A stretch of DNA of 64,000 nt. Source: Typha latifolia. Lineage: Eukaryota; Streptophyta; Magnoliopsida; Poales; Typhaceae. This document shows, one piece after another, positions 47,704 through 57,279 of the stretch. Where the stretch lies: assembly GCA_019914945.1 (NCBI GenBank), contig CM034109.1, forward strand, positions 930,001 through 994,000, written 5' to 3'. The first letter of the stretch is position 1. The number at the start of each line of letters is the position of its first letter. The position numbers and the translations under genes were made by a program. Under the pieces are notes generated by a model. That model was not told the origin of the DNA. It worked only from the letters and a program-made list of their open reading frames with translations, and did no database searches.

Positions 47704-48700
47704 GTACAAGTTAGATCATTTTTTTTATTATTTAAGAGCTTGGAGGCTAGATACGAGTTGGACAAAACAGCTAATCTTTCTTAGATACAAAGGCACTTAA
47801 ACCCCATTAAGCTTTAGCCAACATACTAAGTCACATAGTCTAGGCTTCAAATTGTGTGCATTATTAAGCTATTGCTCCGAATTAAACGCCGTTGAGATAT
47901 CGCTCTAAGTCATTGCGCTGCTAAACTGCTCCTCCAAGCCACCGCATTATTGAGCTGCTAAACAAACTGAGGCAAGCTATTGAGTCAAGCCACCAAATCA
48001 TCAAACAATTTTCTTCACAATAATTATTTAAGATTAAAATCAGTCGTACAACCTGCTTGGTCATAGGGGGAGGTATTACCAACTTTACAAGAGTTAGTTG
48101 ATGGTACAAATTAGATCACTTCATTTTTATTATTCAAGAGCCCGAAGGCTAGATATGGGCAGGACAAAGAGTTAAACCCTCTCTAGATACAGAGACACTT
48201 AGCCCTCACTAAGTTTTAGCCAATATAGTAAGCTACTGAGTCTAAGCTTTAAGCCATATGCGTCGTCAAATCATTACTCTGAACTAAACGCCGTAGAGAA
48301 CTACTCCAAACCGTCGCGCTGTCGAGCTGCTTCTCTAAGCCAAAAAAATAATTCTTTCACAATAATTATTTCGGGTTGGAATAGATACCACAATCTCTTT
48401 GCTCATTGGAAATGATACATAGAGTTTGTTGGCGTACAAATTAGATCACTTTTTTTAGCCAATATAGTAAATTGTCTAATCTAGGCTTCAAGTCATATGT
48501 GTTGTCGAACAATTTTTTCGAACTAAACACCGCTAAGACCTCCAAGCCAACCGTACCGTCAAGCCATCAACCGAGTAAAGCCGTTGATCTAAGCCAACAA
48601 GACACTAAACCACCAAATATATTTTTTTACAATAATTGTTTAAGGTATCATATTGAGTTGGTTGATGTGTACTGTGTACAATTAGATCACAGTAAACTAA
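47704..48700 (+). repeat. Tandem array of an uncharacterised repeat (three units and the start of a fourth)
   Basis: Each unit begins GTACAANTTAGATCA: at 47704, 48104, 48434 and a truncated one at 48676. Units share blocks in the same order: CTAGATA..GGACAAA, TTAGCCAA.ATA.TAA, GTCTA.GCTTCAA, GAACTAAACGCCG, CCAAGCCA and CTTCACAATAATTATTT. Lengths fall from about 400 to 330 to 242 bp through internal deletions. Members on the opposite strand lie near 49930–50440 and 56960–57270. No coding frame. It could be tandem solo LTRs or a nonautonomous element; undetermined. Confidence 0.65.
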
Positions 48701-48875
48701 AACAGTCAAGCTACCCAAGGCATCCCGGAATTCTCACATTTCTTGAACAGGACTTTTACGAACCAATCAAAACCATCCAAGCAACCATATGTATTAATTC
48801 CACACATTCGTTATTCCAGGCGATCGTGACCTTGAAAACATCAATTCAAACGCACCAATAAAAGACGAGCACTAT

Positions 48876-48984
48876 CACGTGAAGCATATTAAAAAAAGCA
48901 CTATCCACGTGAGAGAGACCGCCCTTTTTTGAATTGCCTAGGAGTCCAAATCCCGACCCCACTTCCCTCTCCGCCCGCCACGTG
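48876..48984. promoter_or_regulatory. Cluster of three G-box (CACGTG) motifs upstream of DUF3339 copy 3
   Basis: CACGTG occurs at 48876–48881, 48906–48911 and 48979–48984 (the last within CCACGTGG), 325–435 bp before the start codon at 49311. G-boxes bind bZIP and bHLH factors, including ABA and light regulators. Three in 109 bp are unlikely by chance. The third aligns with a mutated CCACGTTT near 52826 in the duplicated region of copy 4. Confidence 0.5.
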
Positions 48985-49269
48985 GCACGACCTCGCCACG
49001 TTGCGCTGCGTTTGCGGTGCAAGCGAGCATCTTTCCCGAACCGTCCTTCGGCTATGCAGATGCCATAGCGAACCTTTCTACATCCCCAAATCCAGCAATT
49101 TCCAACAACCACGTCTTTCATCCAATCATCAAGTGCCAAATACTCCACTGTATTAAATTCCCGCACCCTCCTTTGAAGCAGATCTCCTCCGTCACCCTCA
49201 CAGCCTTCTTCCTCTAATTTTATTCCCAATCTTGGTTCGCACTCCACTATCCATCCGGCCTTTTATTCT

Positions 49270-49310
49270 AGAGAGAGAGAGCGAGAGAGAGAGAGAGAGG
49301 AGGAGGAGAG
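49270..49310. repeat. (GA)n/(GGA)n tract in the leader of DUF3339 copy 3
   Basis: A purine tract of GA then GGA units runs up to the ATG at 49311. A shorter GA tract sits in the same place in copy 4. Confidence 0.9.
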
Positions 49311-49520
49311 ATGGCGGATTGGGGACCGGTGGTGATAGCGGTGGTGCTGTTCGTATTGTTGACGCCGGGATTACTATTCCAGCTTCCGGGGAGGTCGAGG
49401 ATAGTGGAGTTTGGCAGCATGCAGACAAGCGGGATCTCCATACTCGTTCATGCCGTTCTCTACTTTGGCCTCATCACCATCTTCCTCGTCGCCATCGGAG
49501 TTCACATCTATACTGGCTGA
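49311..49520 (+). CDS. DUF3339 small membrane protein, copy 3
   Basis: A 69-aa intronless gene: MADWGPVVIAVVLFVLLTPG, then LLFQLPGRSRIVEFGSMQTS, GISILVHAVLYFGLITIFLV and AIGVHIYTG. Two predicted membrane helices flank a basic loop. It matches the family consensus best of the four. The upstream 350 bp, leader and coding sequence are duplicated at copy 4 (about 52745–53350). The upstream region carries three G-boxes. It is preceded by an array of uncharacterised repeats. It is intact. Confidence 0.95.
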   Translation: MADWGPVVIAVVLFVLLTPGLLFQLPGRSRIVEFGSMQTSGISILVHAVLYFGLITIFLVAIGVHIYTG

Positions 49521-49929
49521 GATTGGCTCACGATGGTTGCTAATTTGTGGGCGAGTATTTATTTTGGGTTTGTTCTTCATCTTATTTTATTTTACTCTTC
49601 TTTGTGGTTTCCTTTATTTCTACTTGTTTTAGTATAATAGTGTACTTCTTTTGGTATAATACCATCATATCGTCAGTTTCGAATCAAGATACTTCATATT
49701 GTAAATCGCTGAACGAGAACAGTGATTTGATTTCAGAATGCAGCTATAGAAGTTCCAAAATGAATTAGAAGTGTAAAAAGTATTAGGAGCAAATTGAAAA
49801 TAGTGAAAAATTCACTATAATTTTAAAGGTCCGAAACCCAAACGACCCAACAGGCCATTTTCAATAATTAAAAATCGCATGAGAGAATTATGAGCTGGAT
49901 TTAAAATTGTGACTTTCAACTCCAAGGAA

Positions 49930-50440
49930 ATTTATTGTGGATAAAAAAAAATTAGTTGTTATTGGTTAGCTTGATTTGGAGGCTTTAACTTTGGTTAAGT
50001 TTAATGACTCAGTGGTGCGGTAAGTTTAGAGCAATGGCTCGGCGACACAACGCTTAGAGTTTAGATTGAATGATTTTATATATTGGCTAAAAATTTAGTA
50101 GAGTTTAAATATCTTTATATCAAGAGAGGGTCGACCTTTATCTAACCCATGTTTTAGCGTTCAAGCTATTGAATGATAAAATAAATTCACGTGTGAGACC
50201 TATCAACCAACTTTGGTAAAATTTGTAGATATCTCTTATACGTGTTGTAGGGTTGAATTTAATATTATTATTTAATAGTTTGATGGCTTGGATCAATGGC
50301 AGCTCAGTAGAACGTTGGAGTAATAGCTCGACAATGCATAAAGGCTTAAAGTTTAGATTTGATAGTTTCGTATGTCGACTAAAGTTTAATGAGGTTTAAA
50401 AACTTTTATATCTAGAGATGCTATGTGTATATATATATAT
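49930..50440 (-). repeat. Two reverse-orientation members of the 47.7-kb repeat family
   Basis: The wording mirrors the reverse complement of the array at 47704: AAGTTTAATGACTCAG, GCTCGGCGACACAACGC and AAATATCTTTATATCAAGAG occur in the order expected for the opposite strand (about 49930–50230). A shorter second copy lies at about 50270–50440. Confidence 0.5.
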
Positions 50441-50730
50441 TTGGATGTTAAGAGAAAAAGTCCCGCCTTTTTGAATTGCCTCCCTCTTGTTAACTAAACT
50501 TATCTCCTAATCAGGTTCTGTTGCAACTCTAGATGATAAGCAATCTATCAGTTTCTTACATCAAACTGTCTCACATCAAATTGATCCAGATTATTTTGGC
50601 TATTTAGATCATTTTGGCTCATAATGGTGATTTTAAATTGATTGATGGGTTGAATTTATTTGGAGGTTACAAGTTCATAAAATAACAACATAAACTTCAA
50701 GTTAAATAGAAAATTTTGGCTACTTTTATC

Positions 50731-50945
50731 TTTCAATTTTTCTTTTATATATTATTTATTCGAATTGGAGGAGTGCGGTTCTCACAAAAAAGCCTTGAAG
50801 ATCTTTCAATTTTTTATATATATTATTTATTCGAATTGGAGGAGTGCGGTTCTCACAAAAAAGCCTTGAAGATCTTTCAATTTTTTATATATATTATTTA
50901 TTCAATTAGAGGAGTGAGGTTCTCACAGAGAAGCCTTGAAGAATT
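50731..50945. repeat. 71-bp tandem triplication
   Basis: The unit TTTCAATTTTTTATATATAT, then TATTTATTCGAATTGGAGGA, then GTGCGGTTCTCAC..GCCTTGAAGATC, starts at 50731, 50804 and 50875. The first two units are nearly identical; the third has a few changes. The period is not a multiple of three, so it is not a coding repeat. Confidence 0.9.
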
Positions 50946-51468
50946 ATGTTATCCAACGATGCAATTGTAACTTAGAGGAAAGAGAGACGGGTAATCCTGC
51001 ATAGAGAACGCCACTTTTCTTTAGGGCAGCTACGCTTTGGTGTGCGTAATATGCTAGAGTTTCTAAATTTTTTATTATTATTTATATTAAATAATATTTA
51101 TTCATTTTTTCAAAATACAAAAGTAGATTTATTCTATGCATAAATATTTTTATGTTAATGTTTTTAAAAATAAAAACTAACATATTTGTCAACTTCAAAG
51201 CGAAAGTCAATCACTAAAGTGAATTTTGTGTTTTGCCTCTAGCAAAAGGACCAATTCTTTTTGAGTCGGCTTAATTCTACCCTTCATGAAAAAGTTCTGT
51301 CAATTGTTTATGAACTTTATAAGTCTTAACAAGTTTAGCGAGCTCTTGCTAATCAATTTGCTTCCCTAACATCTTTGTGTATCAATCAACTTCAGAGACA
51401 ACTTCAAGGTTTACAACAAGGTAGTAAGAGTTTCTAGACATATTGATCACAATGTTATCAAGATTCGT

Positions 51469-52620
51469 GTGTTTAAGATTAAACAAAAGTCAAATGGCAA
51501 TATTGATTGCTTTAAAGCAAGACTTGTAGCAAAAGGATACGAGCAAGTGAGTGGATTAGACTTCTTGGAGATATTTAGTTTGGTGATTAAACCGGCTACT
51601 ATTTGGGTGGTGCTTGATATAGAATTCTTCAATTGGCTAGACTACTAAACAACCTAACATCTCCAATGCTTCCTACACGGGACGCTATTTGGCTATTTGA
51701 GGAGGTTTATATCAAGCAACCGTCGAGGTAGAGCTTCTTTGATCCATTATATAGCTGCCATAAGGAAACTTTATATGGCCGAAAACAAGCACTTAGGGCT
51801 TGGTTCCTTCGCCTTTCTACCGGCTTAATTGATCTTGGTTAAGGGTCCAAAGTAGACACTTAACTCTTTACTTTTCACAGAGATGGTTTTCACACTTTTA
51901 TTCTTATTTACGTGGATGACTTACTCATTATTAGATCAGACCCTAATGCCATTTTGTTCCTCATCGTTCATCTAGGCTTAGAATTTGCACTAAAGGATCT
52001 CGGCATGCTTAGTTACTTTCTTAACATTGAAGTTACTCGAGATGAACATAACCTTCATTTGAGACAGTATATTATTGATATTCTTCATCGTGCAAGCATG
52101 ATTAGTGTTAAGCCATATCCAGCTCCATGTGTTGTAACTGATATGGTACACCATTGCATGATGTAACTGAGTATAGACAACTTGTTGGAGCTATTTAATA
52201 CTGCACTCTTACTCATCCAGAGATTGCATACTTAGTGATCAATTAACTTTGTCAACATCTTCATTCTCCAACATCATATCACCTGCAATCAGCTAAACGT
52301 ATTCTACGCTCAATCGTGGTCGTTACTTCTCTCATGGTTCTCTTAATCTACAAATCTATTTCAACTTGAATTTGATCAGTGATTGTAATGATAGGTGTTC
52401 TATAACTAGATATAGTGTGTTTCTTGATCCTTGCCTAATATCTTAGTGTGCTAAGAAACAAATAGTTATAACAGAGTATGGTGCATTAGCTATGGTGGTG
52501 GCAGAGTTATATTGGCTTCAAATGCTTTTATGTGAGCTTCATTTACCACCATTATCTCCACCGCATCTAAATCCTGTGTTTTATGCCGAGCCTAAACACA
52601 TAGAGGTAGACTATCATTTG
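51469..52620 (+). mobile_element. Ty1/copia pol fragment (RT to RNase H) between DUF3339 copies 3 and 4
   Basis: RT begins near 51469 (VFKIKQKSNGNIDCFKARLV, then AKGYEQVSGLDFLEIFS). A near-intact YVDDLL active site lies at about 51908–51925 (YVDDLLIIRSDPNAILF). After the stretch LKDLGMLSYFLNIEVTRDE, near 52160 the frame gives QLVGAIYY-like and then HPEIAYLVI-like words, and near 52590 PKHIEVDYHL. Several stops and shifts occur. LTRs were not found. This is a dead fragment in the same orientation as the one at 42270. Confidence 0.85.
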
Positions 52621-52744
52621 CTTTGAGTTCAAAAACTCCTAATCTAGTTCAATAACTAAATATTATTTTATCTATTTTTACATCTAATCAATTTCATAAC
52701 TCAGCTTGTTATAAATATATTAATCTAGTGAGATTTTGGTAAGT

Positions 52745-53137
52745 TTGACCAAAACCCAATTCTCTCGAAAATTTTCACCTCCAAAGATAAGATCCGAATC
52801 CCAAGCTCACTATCCCCTCTCCGGCCGCCACGTTTCAGCAACTCGCGACGTCGCACCACGCCTGCTGTGCAAGCGAACATCCTTCTGGAATCTTCCTTCC
52901 ACAATGCAGATGTCAGTGGACTCCTCTGCTTCTGCCACCCCACTCCACCAATTTCCAGCAATCGTATCTGTTATCCAATCGTCAGTTGCCAAATATTGCA
53001 ACGTATCAAATTCCTGCGTCCTCCTTTGAGGCGGATCTCCTCTGTCACCTTCTTCTTTCTCCCAATTTAACTCCACATTCTTTGGTTTCCACTCCACTAT
53101 CCATCCGGCATTTTATTCTAGAGAGAGAGAGAGAGAG
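52745..53137 (+). repeat. Duplicated upstream region of DUF3339 copy 4
   Basis: It aligns in order with the region 48945–49310 before copy 3: ATCCAATCNTCA, CCTCCTTTGA.GC.GATCTC, CTCCACTATCCATCCGGC and TTTTATTCTAGAGAGAGAGA are shared, with substitutions and indels throughout. The G-boxes are not kept. The duplication therefore includes promoter, leader and coding sequence. Confidence 0.8.
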
Positions 53138-53347
53138 ATGGCGGATTGGGGGCCGGTGGTGATAGCGGTGGTGCTATTCTTGTTGCTGACGCCGGGATTA
53201 CTATTCCAGATTCCGGGGAGGTCGAGGATAGTGGAGTTTGGCAGCATGGAGACGAACTGGATCTCCATACTCGTTCACGCCATTCTCTACTTTGCCCTCA
53301 TCACCGTCTTCCTCGTTGCTATCGGAGTTCACATCAATACTGGCTAA
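53138..53347 (+). CDS. DUF3339 small membrane protein, copy 4
   Basis: A 69-aa intronless gene: MADWGPVVIAVVLFLLLTPG, then LLFQIPGRSRIVEFGSMETN, WISILVHAILYFALITVFLV and AIGVHINTG. It differs from copy 3 at only about ten residues (for example QTSG to ETNW at 43–46, YTG to NTG at the end) and is the product of a segmental duplication with it. Two membrane helices and the basic loop are kept, so it is probably functional. The loop change from QTSG to ETNW is the most notable one, since TSG is common in the family. Confidence 0.94.
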   Translation: MADWGPVVIAVVLFLLLTPGLLFQIPGRSRIVEFGSMETNWISILVHAILYFALITVFLVAIGVHINTG

Positions 53348-53479
53348 GATGGCTCATGGACCATGGTGGTTGCGAATTTGTGAGCGAGTATTTTATTTTG
53401 AGGGCCGGATGTTTTATTTTTATTTTTATTTTCTTCTTTGTGGTTTCCTTTTCCTTTTCCTTTGTTTTAATTATTTTAA

Positions 53480-54860
53480 TATTAGGTGAATAATTTAATA
53501 AGAACTATTAATTTTTCTCTCCTAATAAAACGATTGAGATCAATGATCGGTCACTTTTCTAAATTATAAAGATAAATTAGTTATATTTTATTTATCTTTT
53601 TTAATTATTTATTTTTTATAAAAAGTAAAAATAAAAATAATAAATTGTTAAGAATTGACCCTCTTATTATTAAGAAAACTGTTATAAGAATGGACAATAA
53701 AAAATATTTAAATTTTAATTTTTTATCAATTAATCTAGTCATATACGTAAAATATCTTATATATCCTTTAATTTATCAATAGATAAAAATTATTTTTAAT
53801 AACCAATTGGATAGTATCAAATCATTGCTCTTTGTATAATACCACCATTTTGCCAGTTGCATGTACTCCCTCAAAATCAAAATAGTTCATATAGTCCACA
53901 TCCTTGGAGCTTTATATTTCATGTTATATATCATACATATTTATAAGAAATTTTCTCATTATATGCTCCTGTGGCCTTTATTAATAATAAACACTTCGAA
54001 CTTTAATTCAGGGGTCTATGTCTTAAAAAGTTAACTTAGATTTGGTGAGAATATCTTGTAAGTTTACATGCATGCAGGTTTCTAGTTTAATCTATTTGTG
54101 ACTTGTTTTCTTAGAGGATTACTACATATGCATCTAGAAAAATTAGCTCTTACTTCTAATCTATGATCAGTGTAATATTTATTAGTATAACAAGTAAAAT
54201 AGAAAAGATATAAAAGGAAAAGCTAAGAGAGTTCTTTGATATAAAAGCCATCAACTCTGGTTAAGCCTCTTTTCATACCAGGGGAACATTTATATTCGCC
54301 TCTAAGTTGCTAGCTTTGCTGTGGATTTATGTTGGAAATTTGGATCAGAATTGCCCTGTAAGAAGAATAAGTACATGAGATTTATTCCAGTTGCCACTTA
54401 GTAGGAAAGTACCTATAATTAATTTATAATAAAACAGTAATTGAATCTATAATGGGTTAATCATATTTTGGACTATTATCGTTTTCCAAGTATAACTCCT
54501 AATTTTTTTTTTATCACAGATAAATTTTTTGACTTAATAAAATTCTTAACTAAACGAGTTCATATAATTACTTTTTTTAGTCGATATATATATATTAGTT
54601 TAAGAGTTTATGTAAATAATAAAAAAAATTATAAAATTTCTAAGCTAAGGAAGCCTAAACACAATATAAAATAGAACGGAAAAATTATATTCTTCCTCAA
54701 AAGTTAATAATAGGGGTATTTTACTTAAATCCTTAATTAGGGAGAACATTGTAATTAAAAATAATTTAGAAGTAATTCGGGAAAATTGAGTATAGTTGTG
54801 AGGACGTACGTGTAATTAATCCTAAATTTTTTTAAATGCAAGGTGTAAAATATAATTTTC
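53480..54860. other. AT-rich intergenic DNA
   Basis: No gene recognised. Long AT-rich stretches (53500–53800 and 54470–54680) hold no protein-like frame with a family match. Confidence 0.5.
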
Positions 54861-54935
54861 TCAAAATATAAGGTATAAATGCAAAATTGCATGAGAGAAT
54901 TGAACATTTAGAGGTGAATTAATTCCAAATCTCAC

Positions 54936-55259
54936 CTTGTAAGCCGGGAAAAAGAAAGCCTTCCCCAAATCGAATAAATTCGAAACAATCCCAATCAAAT
55001 AGATAGCTATCAGCATCCCTAGCACCAATGGCGCAAATGCGATCCCAATCAGAAGCAACACCGACCCCCCAATTGCCAGCGTCAGCGAAGCCCCGAGGAG
55101 CATCCACGTCACCGCCGCCGGCGACGGCCGCCGCCGCTGCTTACTTCTTCTGAGAGAGGAGCCATCGCGCGGGATCGCGAGGTTAGGGCTTCGGAGGAGG
55201 GAGAGGAGCGCGGCGCAGAGCTCGTCGATCGCCCTCGAGAGGTCGTCTTCGCCTCCCAT
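54936..55259 (-). CDS. Small uncharacterised membrane protein (first exon; possibly partial)
   Basis: A minus-strand frame starts at 55259 (MGGEDDLSRAIDELCAALLS). It has an Arg-rich loop (RSKQRRRPSP) and two hydrophobic segments: WMLLGASLTLAIGGSVLLLI and IAFAPLVLGMLIAIYLIGIV, followed by SNLFDLGKAFFFPAYK. A clear donor (AAG then GTGAGA) lies at 54936/54935, so the coding region probably splices there. The next exon was not found. If the donor is not used, reading continues to a stop at 54861. I do not recognise the family by name. The GC-rich 5' part and plausible start suggest a real gene. Confidence 0.5.
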
Positions 55260-55770
55260 TCGAATTCGAAACCCTAACACTTGTCGAAGCCAAGAGAAAG
55301 AAAGGGTTCCCGAAATGCCCCAGAGATTTCGCAGCGAACTCTCCTCTCTCGCTCTCGACGTTAAGGTATGTGATTCAAACACTCCGTTCCACTGAAGGTT
55401 GTTATATACTTGAAAAAGATAGGGTGTGAATCGTAAATTTACGAAGATATAGAAAATATAGGGCGTAAATTGCAAATTTCTCCTCAGAAGAGCCCAGTCG
55501 TGCATATTATTCGTATGATTATTGACTCATTATTTCGTCTTTGTCTTACTTCTAACGTAGATAGCACGTCGCATTTGAGTCTAAATCAACGTATCAGTTA
55601 AGTTAAGAGCAGTGTGTGTTTCACATTTACTCACCAACTAATAGCACTTTGAATTATCCATTCCAAAAGGTCAACAAATTAATGGATTGAAGATCGCTTT
55701 CTAATAACAACAATAAAATTATGCCTTGATTATTTTGAACTGGTCTTCTAAGTTAATCGTTGAGTTGACT

Positions 55771-55782
55771 TGGTATCAGAGC
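55771..55782 (+). other. Orphan retrotransposon primer-binding site
   Basis: TGGTATCAGAGC, a perfect match to the plant initiator-tRNA-Met PBS. An LTR would be expected to end just before it, but no matching LTR or downstream gag is readable. It may be the remnant of an LTR element. Confidence 0.55.
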
Positions 55783-56136
55783 GAGCTGAGTTTAAATCAG
55801 CTATTTTCTACCTCACTCGAAGCTCGAAGTGAGCTTAAATCTTAAAAACAAATCAAAGTAACATCACGCGCTAATTTCATAATATCTTCTAGCAAGAAGA
55901 CTTTGACCCAACTAGGATCCTTATCCGGAACCAAACCCTAACCTCATCAAGAGGGTACAAAAGAGAAGAAAAGAAAAGAAAAGAAAACCTAGGTAGAGGT
56001 ATTTGCAATGTGCAACTTGTGTTTAGTCAAAGGGAGTTTAAGACAAGTAGAATTAGTATGCATGCAAGTGAATAGTGCAGCAGAAGTTGTTTGGAAACTA
56101 ACTATGAATCTTGATCTATTAGGGTATGTTTTTCTA

Positions 56137-56141
<5 letters not shown>

Positions 56142-56190
<49 letters not shown>
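56142..56190. repeat. (TA)n microsatellite
   Basis: About 24 uninterrupted TA units. The apparent short open frames over it are produced by the repeat. Confidence 0.95.
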
Positions 56191-56192
<2 letters not shown>

Positions 56193-56959
56193 ACATTTCT
56201 ATGTATTCATTACATTTGAACCAAAGTACTTTGCTTCCCATTAGAGAGGGGAGAATAGTTCAAGAATTAAAAGGATGCTTTATATGTCATTTGGATTATA
56301 GCCTTATTGTAATATAATCATCTTACTTTCATTCATACTCACAAATTCACTCCCTTTTTTCTCAGTCCGTGGGTTCAAAGTGTGGAAATTGCCTGAGGGT
56401 ATTTAGCACATATTGTTGGGGAAAAATGTAAAGTAGAGAGGAATTAAAAAAAATTATATTAGAAGATATGTGTAGCTTCTTTTAAGATAGTGATTTTTTT
56501 TTTCTATACTTAAAGTGAAGATAAACTCTTTAACATATCTCTAGAATACAATGTCTTTGCTATCAAGTTTACTAGGATTGCACTTTCCCGTTAGGTCATT
56601 GGATTGTTCCAAGATGTTCTCTATACTAGTATTGAAAATATTTGTAGATGTATCCCTTAAGGATAAGTATTTGTTCATACTAGGTGCAATAATGAAATAG
56701 CATATTTTCAACTATAGATACGTTAGTTGAATGAATAAAAATAAAAATTATGACAACCGATTGTTTTACGGTATCTTTTGCTTCGTTATTTCATTCTCTT
56801 TTTATAAAATAATTATTTCATTATGCTAAGCTCCTCGAAGGCTATTCAAAGAACTTTGGCAAAACCAACGAAATCTAGGTACTCTTAGTCATTAGAGTTG
56901 GTAGGTACATTTTTCTATGATCAAGGAGGTCATGAGATCAACTTCAACTCCAAAATATT

Positions 56960-57270
56960 ATTGTGAATAAAATTGTTTGATGATTTTGAAGTTTCGTGGC
57001 TTTAGCTTAACAGCTCGACTTGGCGAGCTTGGCTAATAACTTGACAGTGCGATCATAGCTTAGAAGAACAACTCGACAGCACGACAACTTAGAGTGGATC
57101 TAGAAGACTTTTAGTTCGGAGCAATTGTTCGACGGCGCACATGACTTGAAGTCTAGACTATGTAGCTTATTATATTGGTTAAAGCTTAGTGGAACTTAAA
57201 TGTCTCTATATATAGGAAGTGTTGACTTTTTGTCCTACCCATATCTAGACTTCGGACTCATGAATAATTA
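56960..57270 (-). repeat. Reverse-orientation member of the 47.7-kb repeat family
   Basis: Shared words in the order expected for the opposite strand: GGAACTTAAATGTCTCTATA, TTTTGTCCTACCC, ATATCTAGACTTCGG, and GCTCGAC/CGACAGC words between 57010 and 57140. Confidence 0.5.
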
Positions 57271-57279
57271 AAAAACAAA

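Noticed and set aside
48846..49247. 133-aa minus-strand frame over the DUF3339 copy 3 promoter
   Set aside because: It overlaps the duplicated promoter/leader and its counterpart at 52810–53097 is in a similar position only because the DNA is duplicated; no family match.
56008..56317. Frames ending in YIYIYI repeats
   Set aside because: The apparent protein is produced by the (TA)n microsatellite.
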